Below the pieces are notes generated by a model. That model searched no databases. It was not told where the DNA came from and saw only the letters and a list, made by a program, of their open reading frames with translations. This document shows positions 8,671 to 17,947 of a stretch of DNA of 64,000 nt, one piece after another (the first letter of the stretch is position 1; every line of letters begins with the position of its first letter). Origin of the DNA: Pontixanthobacter sp. CEM42 (GTDB lineage: Bacteria > Pseudomonadota > Alphaproteobacteria > Sphingomonadales > Sphingomonadaceae); NCBI RefSeq assembly GCF_017812015.1, contig NZ_JADQTN010000002.1:248001-312000 (forward strand), in the 5' to 3' direction. Both the position numbers and the translations under genes were made by a program.

Positions 8671-9450
8671 TCAGTCGATCGGATAATTCTCTATAGGGTC
8701 CAGTACCGTATAGCTTTCCGAAATTGGTTCATGCCCCAGAGGCGGGAAAATCAATTCCGGTGGCTCAACACGGGTGTCCGGCAGCCGATCGAGCAAATCG
8801 CGAACCAGCGTTAGACGCCCGCGTTTCTGATCGTTGAAATCCACCAAAGTCCACGGCGCATGATCGCTGTGCGTTGCTTTGAGCATCGCCTCGCGCGCGG
8901 CGGTATAGGCTTCATATTGCTCACGCGCAGCCAGATCGATGGGAGACAATTTCCAACGCTTGAGTGGGTCTTCGAGCCGTTCGGCCAACCGTTCTTCCTG
9001 ATTTACCTGATCAGTCGTCAGCCAATATTTAAACAGCAGGATGCCATCGTCGGTCAGCATCTTTTCGAACTTAGGCGCTTCCTCCAGAAACTGCGCAACC
9101 TTCGCGTCATCGGTAAAGCCCATCACCGTTTCAACACCCGCGCGGTTGTACCAGCTGCGGTCGAACAGCACGATTTCACCCGCCGCAGGAAGATGCTGCA
9201 CATACCGTTGGAAATACCACTGCGTCATTTCGGTTTCGTTCGGTTTCGACAGAGCAACGGTGCGGCATTGACGCGGGTTAAGCCGGCCGCCTACCGCGCG
9301 GATTGCGCCACCTTTGCCCGCAGTATCGCGACCTTCAAAAATCACGCAAATCCGCGCACCGGTGTGCCGCGCCCAGCGGGCCATGCCGACCAGCTCTTCT
9401 TCCAGCGGTTCCAGCAGCCTGTCATATTCTTTGCGCTTCAACTTGCCCAT
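8671..9450 (-). CDS. ppk2: Polyphosphate kinase 2
   Basis: 259 residues from the ATG at 9450. PPK2 enzymes transfer phosphate between polyphosphate and nucleotides. Visible motifs are the Walker A-like EGRDTAGKGG (about residue 40), GRLNPRQCRTVALSKPNETE, the YFQRYVQHLPAAGE region and FDRSWYNRAGVE, which is the family Walker B/lid signature. The length fits the short, one-domain class I type. An in-frame start further upstream would add 22 residues that look unlike the family. It is divergent from phhA with 56 bp between the starts. Confidence 0.93.
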   Translation of the reverse strand: MGKLKRKEYDRLLEPLEEELVGMARWARHTGARICVIFEGRDTAGKGGAIRAVGGRLNPRQCRTVALSKPNETEMTQWYFQRYVQHLPAAGEIVLFDRSWYNRAGVETVMGFTDDAKVAQFLEEAPKFEKMLTDDGILLFKYWLTTDQVNQEERLAERLEDPLKRWKLSPIDLAAREQYEAYTAAREAMLKATHSDHAPWTLVDFNDQKRGRLTLVRDLLDRLPDTRVEPPELIFPPLGHEPISESYTVLDPIENYPID

Positions 9451-9506
9451 CCCAGCCTTTCTCCAATCCTGACTTAACTTTCGGCCCTTACTCTGCGGCC
9501 AACAAA

Positions 9507-10463
9507 ATGGTATCAACAGAAACTATGGCTACAGTTTTAGAACCCGAAAGCGATTTTACCACGCTGCCCGAAATGCCGGCAGATGTCTTTACCGCACCGC
9601 TCAAAAAACCCGATCATTTGGATGACGACTGGCTTGAGCCGAAGCAGGCGACATATGACAGCGATCAAGACACGATCTGGGACGATCTATTCAACCGGCA
9701 GATGGATGTACTGCCAGGCCTCGCAGCAAGCGCCTTCATGCAGGGCACCGAGAAGCTTGATCTTGGCAAAGGCGGAGTCCCCGATTTTGGCCGGATTAGT
9801 GAGGAATTGGACGCCCTGACAGGTTGGAGCGTGGTGCCTGTGCCCATGCTGATACCCGACCACGTATTTTTCTGGCACCTTGCCAACCGCCGGTTCCCTG
9901 CCGGGAATTTCATCCGTACGCGCGAGACTTTTGACTACATTCAAGAACCGGATGTATTCCACGATGTATTCGGCCATGTGCCAATGCTGACCGACCCGAC
10001 CTATGCCGATTATATGCAGGAATATGGCAAGGCCGGATGGAAAGCGATGCGCTACAACCGGCTCAAAGCGTTAGGCGCGCTCTATTGGTATACGGTCGAA
10101 TTCGGACTGATGCTGGAAGGTGATGATATCCGCGCATACGGCGCAGGAATCTTATCTGGCCCGACCGAAGCGGTGTTCTCTGTCAAGGCAGACAGCCCCA
10201 ACCGGATTATGCTCAATGTCGATCGGGTGATGCGCACGGATTATGTGATCAGCGATCTGCAGCCGACCTATTTCGTGATCGAGAGCTTTGAGGATCTGTA
10301 TCGTCAGACAGTCGAACGCGATTTTGACCGGCTCTACCGCAATCTCTCACCGGCTTTCACCTATGCAAATTCGGCCGTGATCGACGTCGACAATGTGGTG
10401 CACCGCGGAACGCAGGAATATTTGCTGCGCGGCGGACGCGGGAGCGGCGCCGAAGCCGTCTAG
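9507..10463 (+). CDS. phhA: Phenylalanine 4-monooxygenase
   Basis: 318 residues. It hydroxylates phenylalanine to tyrosine with tetrahydropterin and non-haem iron. The two iron histidines are in DVFHDVFGHVPML (about residues 155-160) and the third ligand is the glutamate in the following YWYTVEFGL segment. The ATG at 9507 gives a standard bacterial length. The first 35 or so residues are acidic and variable, as is common. The open frame upstream to 9303 lies antisense to ppk2 and is not part of the protein. The TAG stop overlaps the TAG stop of the next gene on the other strand in a shared CTAG. Confidence 0.95.
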   Translation: MVSTETMATVLEPESDFTTLPEMPADVFTAPLKKPDHLDDDWLEPKQATYDSDQDTIWDDLFNRQMDVLPGLAASAFMQGTEKLDLGKGGVPDFGRISEELDALTGWSVVPVPMLIPDHVFFWHLANRRFPAGNFIRTRETFDYIQEPDVFHDVFGHVPMLTDPTYADYMQEYGKAGWKAMRYNRLKALGALYWYTVEFGLMLEGDDIRAYGAGILSGPTEAVFSVKADSPNRIMLNVDRVMRTDYVISDLQPTYFVIESFEDLYRQTVERDFDRLYRNLSPAFTYANSAVIDVDNVVHRGTQEYLLRGGRGSGAEAV

Positions 10464-10729
10464 CTATTATTGGAGGTCGCCTGTGCGGCACCACGCGCGA
10501 GATGCGTGACGCCGAAAAAGGTGATCGCTCCGACAGCACCTACCAGAATAGTGTTCAAGCTAATCGCTTCGATCAGCGGGCTCGGTGCGATCCACAAGCC
10601 GAACAGCATCGCGCCCAGCACACTCGCTCCAATGTAGAGCGCGGTCGCACGACGTTCCTTCACGGCCAGAATGATCGTGGACAACCAGCCCAATATCCCC
10701 CCCACAGCGAATAGAATTACCAAACCCAT
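10460..10729 (-). CDS. Small three-helix membrane protein
   Basis: 89 residues with about three hydrophobic segments: VILFAVGGILGWLSTIILAV, ALYIGASVLGAMLFGLWIA and TILVGAVGAITFFGVTHLA. The glycine-rich first helix recalls the GlsB/YeaQ/YmgE transglycosylase-associated family, but I cannot assign it with certainty. It sits alone between phhA (convergent, stops overlapping in CTAG) and uppP (same strand, 80 bp downstream). Function is unknown. Confidence 0.7.
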   Translation of the reverse strand: MGLVILFAVGGILGWLSTIILAVKERRATALYIGASVLGAMLFGLWIAPSPLIEAISLNTILVGAVGAITFFGVTHLARGAAQATSNNS

Positions 10730-10809
10730 TATCTTAGCTCTCGAATTGCGTTACGAGGATGAAACGCAGCAATTCGGGTTTTGGTTCCGTGATTTAGGGA
10801 TTGAGAATC

Positions 10810-11604
10810 TTAGAAGATCGCAAGCAATGCACAGCCGAGCGCGACGCGGTACACCACGAAAATCAGCATCGATGCCTTACGCAGGAAGTTCATCAGAAAG
10901 ACCATAGTGAGCAGCGCTGCAACGAAGGTGAAGGCACCCGTTAGAAGCGCATCCATCTGCATTTGCGTAGACAACTCAGCAAGGTCGAAAGCCGCGAGCA
11001 AGCCCGCTCCAGCGACTGCCGGAATAGCGAGCAGGAACGAGAACCGCGCCGCCTCGAACCGTGAATATCCAAGCGCCCGCGCGGCCGTCATGGTTGCGCC
11101 CGAACGGCTGGTGCCAGGGATTAGCGCCATCGCCTGCGCAATTCCGACCAGAATGGCATCGCGCAAAGTCAGATCTTCATAGCTCTTGGTCTGCTTGCCC
11201 CAATAGTCTGCCGCGCCGAGCAGCAATCCGAAGACAATCAGGTTCACCGCCACCAGATCGGTCGTGCGGAAACCCTCCATATAGCCGCCCATTTTCAGAA
11301 ACAGGCCGGCTGCCACAGCGGGAATTGTGCCCGCCAGCACCCATAGGAACAGTTTGCGCTGCTCCGGATCATTACCAATCCCGACGGTTGCAAAGCCCCC
11401 GCGCGCCAGCCCCATCACGTCCTTGCGAAAATAGATAATGATCGCCAGCAACGAGCCGATATGCACGGCGACATCGATCAATGGTCCCTGATCCGGCAGA
11501 TCGGTCAGATAGGGGATTAGGATCAAATGGCCCGATGAGGATATCGGCAGAAACTCGGTGATGCCCTGAACGATGGCAATCAAAAGCTGCTGAAGCAAAG
11601 TCAT
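10810..11604 (-). CDS. uppP: Undecaprenyl-diphosphatase UppP (BacA)
   Basis: 264 residues of polytopic membrane protein. It dephosphorylates undecaprenyl diphosphate to recycle the carrier lipid for peptidoglycan and polysaccharide synthesis. Family motifs are clear: EFLPISSSGHL near the N-terminus (residues 17-27) and PGTSRSGAT near residue 160. The ATG at 11604 starts directly at MTLLQQLLIAIVQG, as in the family; a longer frame from 11673 would run back into a terminator hairpin. The gene is next to other envelope genes only loosely and is probably monocistronic. Confidence 0.94.
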   Translation of the reverse strand: MTLLQQLLIAIVQGITEFLPISSSGHLILIPYLTDLPDQGPLIDVAVHIGSLLAIIIYFRKDVMGLARGGFATVGIGNDPEQRKLFLWVLAGTIPAVAAGLFLKMGGYMEGFRTTDLVAVNLIVFGLLLGAADYWGKQTKSYEDLTLRDAILVGIAQAMALIPGTSRSGATMTAARALGYSRFEAARFSFLLAIPAVAGAGLLAAFDLAELSTQMQMDALLTGAFTFVAALLTMVFLMNFLRKASMLIFVVYRVALGCALLAIF

Positions 11605-11631
11605 GGTTTGGCCAAATCCCGAATGCGCAAT

Positions 11632-11671
11632 GAAAATGAAAGAGCCGGATTGCGTGGTTGCAACCCGGCTC
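11632..11671 (-). terminator. Terminator of the M13 peptidase gene
   Basis: Perfect 7-bp GAGCCGG/CCGGCTC arms (11642-11648 with 11665-11671), extended inward by TTGC/GCAA after one mismatch. On the minus strand they are followed by TTTCATTTTC. It lies between the M13 peptidase stop and the uppP start. Confidence 0.75.
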
Positions 11672-11705
11672 ATCCCATGGCCTCTCAGGCTATCTCAGGC
11701 AAGTC

Positions 11706-13877
11706 TTACCAGATCGACACGCGCTCTTCGGGCGGAAGATACAGATCGTCGTCCTCGGTGACGTTGAACGCATCGTACCATGCGTCCAAATGGCGGACAG
11801 CGTTGTTCAAACGGAATTCACCGGGAGGATGGTTCGCGGTCATGACGCGGTTGCGCAAGCTCGCCTCGCGCTCCATCCCGCGCCAGATTTGCGCAAAGCC
11901 GAGGAAGAACCGCTGATCGCCGGTCAAACCGTCAATCACCGGCGCTTCTTCACCGTTCAGAGACAGGCGATACGCACGATACGCCATCTGCAGGCCGACC
12001 ACATCGCCCAAGGTTTCGCCCATGGACTGGCCGCCACGCAGGCACACAGGACCCTCAGGACTATCGACGGGGCAGTAGCTCTCGATGAAGCCCGCCATTT
12101 GCTCGGTAAACTGAACGAAGCCAGCGCGGTCTTCATCCTGCCACCAATTGCGCAAAGTGCCGGTCGCATCGAACTGCGATCCCTGATCATCATAGCCGTG
12201 ACCGATTTCATGACCGATTACCGCGCCAATCCCGCCGTAGTTGACCGCCGGATCGGCCTCCGCGTTGAAGAACGGTGGCTGCAGAATGGCTGCCGGGAAA
12301 ACGATCCGATTGGTGAGCGGTGAGTAATACGCGTTGACGGTTTGCGGGAACATGCCCCATTCGCTCGCGTCAACTTTTGTGCCCAAACGGCTGCGCGAAT
12401 CTTCATCTTCCCATCGCGCAGTGGCCATCCGGTTGGCGAGCGGATTGTCAGCGGAAATTTCCAAACCATCATAGGTTTTGAACTCTCCGGGATAACCGAT
12501 CATCGGGACAAATCCGTTCAGCTTCGCACGCGCCTCTGCGATGGTTTCGGGCGTCATCCATGTATTGTCATCGAGCGCCATGTTCATCGAACGCGTGAGG
12601 TTCGCGACCAGTTCATCCATCCGCGCTTTGCTAGTTTCGGGGAAATATTCGGCAACATACAGCTCGCCCAATTGCTCACCGATCGACCCTTCGACTGCAC
12701 TGATGGCGCGTTTCCAGCGCTCCTGCTGTTCTTCACGGCCGCTGATCGTTTTGCCGTAGAAATCGAAGTTGGCCGCATCGAGATCGCTGGAAAGCACTGC
12801 CGCATTGCCCGACAGGAAACGGACCGCCATGTAGGCTTTGGTCGTCGCCAGCGGCGTCTTGGTCAGCAATTCCATCATCGCGGGCAATCCGCCGCCAATC
12901 ATCTCGAGCTGCTCTGCCGACAATTCCATCTCGGCAATCTCTTCTTCTGTCGGCGGCAATTGCCTCGCGAGGAAGCGGGATTGCCCGTCAAGCTGCGAGG
13001 CAGTCAACAGCGCCGCGATCGGAAAATCTCCCGCCATTGCGGTCAATTCTTCAGGCGTCAGTTCATTGTAGGTGAGCTGCGGCATACGCAGAACGGGACG
13101 CGCCCATTCAAGCACGGCGACTTCGCGTTCAAACGCATAGACCGCTGCGGCTGCACTCGCTGGATCAGCATATCCTGCCGCGCCGAGCACAGTGGTCAGA
13201 TATTCGATGTATTTCTCGCGAATTTCCAGATTGCTTTCGGAATCGACGAGATAGTAGTCACGGTCGGGCAAACCCATGCCGTCAAACCCGATGCCCACAG
13301 CATAATCGGTGGGGTTGCGCGCATCAATGGTGACACCTGCGCTAACGAGTGAGGGATAACCGGGCGTGCCAAACAAACGCACAAGAGCTTCGAGATCAGC
13401 CGCGCCGAATATCTCGTTCAAGTAAGGCACTGCCGGCGCAAGGCCGCTGGCATCAATCGCATCAACATCCAGAAACGCGTTATAGGCATCGACGATGCGC
13501 CGCGCCTGCGTCCCGGGCTCTGGATTGGAAGCAACAAGCGTCTCGACGAGCGAGCGCACATCCTGCGTTGCTCCTTCGCGCAGCATATCGAACGCGCCAA
13601 AACGTTGACGGTCCGCTGGAATTTCGTTGGCCGCGATCCACTTGCCATTGACGTAAGCGTTGAAGTCGTCACCCGGCGTGACGCTTTGGTCGATCAAATC
13701 AGTCCCAACGCCCCAAGTGCCGAAATCCATGGTTGGCGTGGCGACATCAGCTTCAGCAGCCGCCTCATCTTCAACGAGGAACTCAACCTCTCCGTGAGTC
13801 GGCGTGTCAGCCAGGGCTGGCGAGGCGGCGGCGAGCGCCAATGCGCTGGCGCCAGCGGTAAGAAGTGTACGGATCAT
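11706..13877 (-). CDS. M13 family (neprilysin-like) zinc metallopeptidase
   Basis: 723 residues with a Sec signal peptide (MIRTLLTAGASALALAAASPALA). M13 enzymes are large endopeptidases; this one should act in the periplasm. The zinc motif is HEIGH in VIGHEIGHGYDDQG (about residue 560) with the third ligand in the following GETLGDVVG. The substrate-binding NAYYSP motif lies about 50 residues before the zinc site. The N-terminal peptidase domain is complete. Length and motif order are standard. It has its own terminator. Confidence 0.93.
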   Translation of the reverse strand: MIRTLLTAGASALALAAASPALADTPTHGEVEFLVEDEAAAEADVATPTMDFGTWGVGTDLIDQSVTPGDDFNAYVNGKWIAANEIPADRQRFGAFDMLREGATQDVRSLVETLVASNPEPGTQARRIVDAYNAFLDVDAIDASGLAPAVPYLNEIFGAADLEALVRLFGTPGYPSLVSAGVTIDARNPTDYAVGIGFDGMGLPDRDYYLVDSESNLEIREKYIEYLTTVLGAAGYADPASAAAAVYAFEREVAVLEWARPVLRMPQLTYNELTPEELTAMAGDFPIAALLTASQLDGQSRFLARQLPPTEEEIAEMELSAEQLEMIGGGLPAMMELLTKTPLATTKAYMAVRFLSGNAAVLSSDLDAANFDFYGKTISGREEQQERWKRAISAVEGSIGEQLGELYVAEYFPETSKARMDELVANLTRSMNMALDDNTWMTPETIAEARAKLNGFVPMIGYPGEFKTYDGLEISADNPLANRMATARWEDEDSRSRLGTKVDASEWGMFPQTVNAYYSPLTNRIVFPAAILQPPFFNAEADPAVNYGGIGAVIGHEIGHGYDDQGSQFDATGTLRNWWQDEDRAGFVQFTEQMAGFIESYCPVDSPEGPVCLRGGQSMGETLGDVVGLQMAYRAYRLSLNGEEAPVIDGLTGDQRFFLGFAQIWRGMEREASLRNRVMTANHPPGEFRLNNAVRHLDAWYDAFNVTEDDDLYLPPEERVSIW

Positions 13878-14022
13878 AGTAATCTGCTCCCTTTGCGCGG
13901 GCCCCCGTGCGGGGTTTGCGACACCAATGTCATAGAGAGCGGCACCGCGCAGTGCAGCCGCTCATCGGTTTCATATGTAACTTTGTCGAAAAGGCGGGCA
14001 TTCGGCAAGGAAATGTACGTGG

Positions 14023-15876
14023 CTACGCTGCCTCATGCGCACCGAATTGTAGCGCAGCGAGGCGGTTATAGAGACCGCCCGCGTCGACCAACTCGGCATG
14101 GGTGCCTTGCTCGACGATTTGCCCCTCTTCCAGAACAATGATCCGGTCGGCAGAACGCACGGTTGCGAGACGATGTGCGATAACCAGCGTGGTGCGGCTC
14201 TGCATTAGCCGGTCTAGCGCTTGCTGGACCAACTGTTCGCTTTCGGCATCAAGTGCACTGGTGGCTTCATCAAGCAGCAAAATGGGTGAATCGCGGAGCA
14301 GTGCGCGAGCGATTGCAATCCGCTGCTTTTGACCGCCGGAAAGGCGCGTACCGCTTTCGCCAAGGTAGGTATCGAGACCCTGCGGTAGATCGCGCAAGAA
14401 CGATTCTGCATTGGCGGCGCGCGCGGCTTCCCAGATATCTTCGTCGCTTGCTGACCAGTGACCATAGCGCAGATTGTCACGCGCATTGGCGGAGAAGAGC
14501 GTGCCCTCCTGCGGAACCAGCGCAGTGCGTTTGCGGATTTCGGCTGGATCGGCGCTGGTTAGCGGCACACCATCAATGCGGATTGAGCCCGCTTGCGGAT
14601 CATAGAAACGCTCAACCAATTGGAAGATGGTCGACTTCCCGCCGCCCGATGGGCCGACAATGGCGACTGTCTCGCCCGGCTCGACTTCTAGACTAAAGTC
14701 CTTGAGCGCTGCTGTTTCCAGCCGTGTTGGATAGCGGAATGTGACATTGCGGAACGACAAGCCGCCACGCGGAGGCACTGGCAAAGATTGCGGGCGTTCG
14801 GGTGGAGCGATAGTTGGCTTCTCATTGAGAAGTTCGTTGAGGCGGCTTGCCGCACCCGCACCGCGCAAAAGCTCGCCATAGACTTCGGTTAGCGCACCAA
14901 ACGCGCCCGCTACAAAACCGCCAGTGATCAGAAACGCCGCAATTGTGCCCCCGCTGATCGAGCCGGTGGTGACCCCGACAGAGCCGCGCCACATCACAAT
15001 CGTGATCGAACCGAAGATAAACAGGATGATGATGGCGGTCATGACCGAGCGCAGAAGAATGCGCTTCTTGGCGACGTTGAAGGTCTCCTCAACTGCTTCT
15101 CCAAATCGCTCGCTCTCGCGCTTTTCCTGATTGAACGCCTGCACGACTTTCATCGCGCCGAGTGTTTCGGCTACGATAGAACCGACATCGGCGACGCGGT
15201 CCTGACTGGAGCGCGAGATATTCCGCACGCGGCGGCTGAAATACATGATCGGAACCATCACCAGCGGGATCGCCACGAGCAGCCCCATCGTCAGCTTCGG
15301 CGCCAGCCAGAACAGATAGGCCGTCCCGCCAATCGCGATCAGAATGTTGCGCAGGGCAACCGATACGGTTGTCCCGACCACCGTCTGGATCAGCGTGGTG
15401 TCGGTTGTCATCCGGCTGGAAATTTCCTTGGGACTGTTCTCTTCGTAGAATCCTGGCGCGAGGCGAAGCAGATTATCCTGCACTTTGCTGCGGATATCCG
15501 CGACGACGCGCTCACCCAGCCAACTGACGAAGTAGAACCTTAGAGCCGTACCAACCGCCAGAACTACGACGATCATCAGCAGATAACGGAACCAGCGGGC
15601 AATCTGCTCTATGTCGCCGTTGGCCGCAAAACCATTATCGATAATCAGCTTGAGGCCTGCCGGGATCGCCAGCGTTGCGGCGGCGGTAATTACCAAAGCT
15701 GTGAATGCGAGCAGAACCTTTTGCGGATATTTCGCCGCTTGCGCCCAGATCATCTTCAATGGCCCGAGCGTTTTAGCCGGCTTGGGCCCGTTTGCTGTCT
15801 TTGCCTTCTTGCGCCCGAACAAAGAGCGTTTCGCTGGGGCTTCGGCAATGTCGAGGGAAGTCTGATCGGCGTCCAT
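14023..15876 (-). CDS. MsbA-like ABC exporter (fused permease and ATPase)
   Basis: 617 residues. The N-terminal membrane domain (about residues 50-330) has six hydrophobic helices. The ATPase domain has Walker A (GPSGGGKST), the signature LSGGQKQRIAIARAL, Walker B (ILLLDEATSALD) and the H-loop (VIAHRLATV). This is the lipid/peptide exporter half-transporter type that works as a homodimer. The ATG at 15876 (MDADQTSLD) gives a sensible cytoplasmic leader; the open frame to 15984 would add 36 residues of non-family sequence. Substrate is unknown. It is divergent from phaZ. Confidence 0.9.
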   Translation of the reverse strand: MDADQTSLDIAEAPAKRSLFGRKKAKTANGPKPAKTLGPLKMIWAQAAKYPQKVLLAFTALVITAAATLAIPAGLKLIIDNGFAANGDIEQIARWFRYLLMIVVVLAVGTALRFYFVSWLGERVVADIRSKVQDNLLRLAPGFYEENSPKEISSRMTTDTTLIQTVVGTTVSVALRNILIAIGGTAYLFWLAPKLTMGLLVAIPLVMVPIMYFSRRVRNISRSSQDRVADVGSIVAETLGAMKVVQAFNQEKRESERFGEAVEETFNVAKKRILLRSVMTAIIILFIFGSITIVMWRGSVGVTTGSISGGTIAAFLITGGFVAGAFGALTEVYGELLRGAGAASRLNELLNEKPTIAPPERPQSLPVPPRGGLSFRNVTFRYPTRLETAALKDFSLEVEPGETVAIVGPSGGGKSTIFQLVERFYDPQAGSIRIDGVPLTSADPAEIRKRTALVPQEGTLFSANARDNLRYGHWSASDEDIWEAARAANAESFLRDLPQGLDTYLGESGTRLSGGQKQRIAIARALLRDSPILLLDEATSALDAESEQLVQQALDRLMQSRTTLVIAHRLATVRSADRIIVLEEGQIVEQGTHAELVDAGGLYNRLAALQFGAHEAA

Positions 15877-16036
15877 AGTCTCAAAATAGGGACCCAAGCG
15901 GGCAAAATCCACTGCCTGCAACGCTTTTCCGTGGCATTTCGCAATCATTGTTTGCGTCCAGCGTGATTTGGGGCCATGCTGCATTGCACAATAAAGGGCC
16001 GTGAGCGGCCTCGACCAACGTCGCAGGGAATTCCAA

Positions 16037-17257
16037 TTGCTTTACACCGCTTATGAAATGCAGCGCGCATGGCTATCCAGCGCGAGCGCATGGGCCTCTG
16101 TCGGCGCTGAAATGCTGACCAATCCAGCACTGCCTATGGGCTATCTGGGCATGGGTCCGCGCATGGCTTCGGCATTGGAAGTCTTTGCCCATGCCTCCGC
16201 GCCTTACGGTAAGCCAAATTTCGGCATCGAAGCGGTGATTGTGGACGGCAGTGCATTCTCCGTCACTGAAACACAGGTGATGACCAAGCCGTTCGGCGAT
16301 TTGCTGCATTTCGTTCGCGATGATCTGCCCAAAGATGCGCCGAAACTGCTGATCGTTGCGCCGATGAGCGGCCACTACGCCACGCTCCTGCGCGGAACTG
16401 TCGAGCGGATGGTGGAAAGCTGCGAAGTATATATCACCGACTGGGCCGATGCGAAGCTGGTCCCGCAGAGCGCTGGTAAGTTCGATCTGGACGATTACAT
16501 CGACTATCTGATCGAATTTATGGAGCATATTGGTCCAGCCGCGCACATGATGGCGGTGTGTCAGCCTTCGGTTCCAGCCTTTGCCGCGACCGCGATCATG
16601 AATCGCGAAAAGCACACATGCGCACCCAAGACGCTGACCATGATGGGCGGCCCGATTGATACGCGCGAGTCCCCGACTACGGTCAATGATCTGGCAATGA
16701 AGCGCCCGATTGCATGGTTCCGCGAGACGGTGATCGCGACCGTGCCGATGACGTACAAAGGCTCCGGCCGCAAAGTATATCCCGGCTTCCTGCAACTCGC
16801 AGGCTTTATGAGCATGAATCTCGGTAGCCATATGCTGAGCCACTACGAGATGTTCAAACACCTCAACAAAGGCGATGACGACAGCGCGCAGGCAACCAAG
16901 GATTTCTACGACGAATACCGCTCGGTCTGCGACATGACAGCCGAATTCTATCTCCAAACGGTAGAGGAAGTTTTCCAGACCCACTCGATCCCGAATGGTA
17001 CATTCGTCCACCGCGGCAAAGTGGTCGATTTGCACGAAATCACTGACACAGCAATCCTCGCTATCGAAGGTGAGCGCGATGATATTTCGGGCCTTGGGCA
17101 GACCAAGGCAGCGCTGAAATTAGCGGACAAGCTGAGCGATAAAAAGAAGCGCTATTACATGGCCGAAGGCGCCGGGCATTACGGCATCTTCAACGGCAGC
17201 AAATGGCGTGACAAGGTCGCTCCAACTGTCGAAGAATTTATCGCCGAGCATGGATGA
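16037..17257 (+). CDS. phaZ: Intracellular polyhydroxyalkanoate depolymerase
   Basis: About 406 residues. It hydrolyses stored polyhydroxybutyrate inside the cell. The lipase-box position carries cysteine in VCQPSVPAF (about residue 175), as in the cytoplasmic PhaZ class, with Asp and His candidates later (EGERDDIS and GAGHYGIFNG). Family members start MLYTAYEMQR; here that sequence follows a TTG (16037) with AGGGA 7-8 bases upstream, so I use TTG rather than the in-frame GTG at 16001. phaB lies 28 kb away; no phaC is in the window. Confidence 0.9.
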   Translation: MLYTAYEMQRAWLSSASAWASVGAEMLTNPALPMGYLGMGPRMASALEVFAHASAPYGKPNFGIEAVIVDGSAFSVTETQVMTKPFGDLLHFVRDDLPKDAPKLLIVAPMSGHYATLLRGTVERMVESCEVYITDWADAKLVPQSAGKFDLDDYIDYLIEFMEHIGPAAHMMAVCQPSVPAFAATAIMNREKHTCAPKTLTMMGGPIDTRESPTTVNDLAMKRPIAWFRETVIATVPMTYKGSGRKVYPGFLQLAGFMSMNLGSHMLSHYEMFKHLNKGDDDSAQATKDFYDEYRSVCDMTAEFYLQTVEEVFQTHSIPNGTFVHRGKVVDLHEITDTAILAIEGERDDISGLGQTKAALKLADKLSDKKKRYYMAEGAGHYGIFNGSKWRDKVAPTVEEFIAEHG

Positions 17258-17260
17258 CCC

Positions 17261-17863
17261 CTACTCCGGTGGCAGTTCTTTGGGCGTTTTCCCAAAGCTG
17301 AAAATCTGTTTGATGATCCGCCGTGCCATCATCAGCAGCCACACGGTCAATACCAGCAGAACCAGCGCGATACCGCCTGCCCAATAGGGATATTCATAGG
17401 CCGCGTAGAGCAGGCCTGCAGTAGCGACATCTTCGACAGTCGATACGGCGACATTGGTGACCGGTTCGGGGCTGGTGTTCACGACCGCCCGCGCGCCGGC
17501 CTTGCCGCCATGCGCCAGCAATGCGCCGCCGCCGCCAAGGACGAAGGAAATAACCTGCGTCGCAGGGTCGGACGGATCAACGATAGCAAGCGCCAGCAGC
17601 GCCCCGCCAACCGGGCGGATAAATGTATGGATCGTGTCCCACAGACTATCGAGCCACGCGACTTTATCGGCAAAGAATTCCATCAGCGCCGCAAGACCAG
17701 CCGCGCCCATCACCCACGGGTTCGCCAGCACCTGAAGACTCTGCAAATGCTCCGGAAGCGGGATTACACCCGCCTGCATTGCGATACCTGTGGCGAGGAC
17801 CGACAGATACAGCCGCCAGCCTGACAGCAGGCTCACACTGCCTGCGATCCCCAGAATTTCCAT
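17261..17863 (-). CDS. DUF4126 membrane protein
   Basis: 200 residues with several hydrophobic segments. The pattern MEILGIAGSVSLLSGWRLYLSVLATG, the FFADKVAWLDSLWDTIHTFIRPVGGA block and FVLGGGGALLAHGGKAGAR are typical of the DUF4126 family, whose function is not known. The ATG at 17863 is used; a TTG three codons upstream is the alternative. Convergent with phaZ with 3 bp between stops. Confidence 0.8.
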   Translation of the reverse strand: MEILGIAGSVSLLSGWRLYLSVLATGIAMQAGVIPLPEHLQSLQVLANPWVMGAAGLAALMEFFADKVAWLDSLWDTIHTFIRPVGGALLALAIVDPSDPATQVISFVLGGGGALLAHGGKAGARAVVNTSPEPVTNVAVSTVEDVATAGLLYAAYEYPYWAGGIALVLLVLTVWLLMMARRIIKQIFSFGKTPKELPPE

Positions 17864-17912
17864 AATACCCAAAGCGGCCCACCCTCCTGTCTTGGAGAAT
17901 GAGCCGCTTGGT

Positions 17913-17939
17913 TAGTTTTGGCAAGTTTGCCCAAAACTA
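17913..17939 (-). terminator. Hairpin after the thiolase gene, probable terminator
   Basis: Long near-perfect inverted repeat: TAGTTTTGGCAA (17913-17924) pairs with 17927-17939, with one bulged base and a 2-base loop. It lies just after the thiolase stop. There is no clear run of T after the stem, so it is not canonical; the A/T-rich lower stem carries the TTTT. Confidence 0.5.
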
Positions 17940-17947
17940 GAACGCGC

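Noticed and set aside
12342-13352. A 336-codon plus-strand frame antisense to the M13 peptidase
   Set aside because: It mirrors the codon pattern of the peptidase, shows no family motif and has an Arg/His-rich composition typical of shadow frames.
16073-17035. A 320-codon minus-strand frame antisense to phaZ
   Set aside because: No domain; phaZ on the plus strand is a clear family member.
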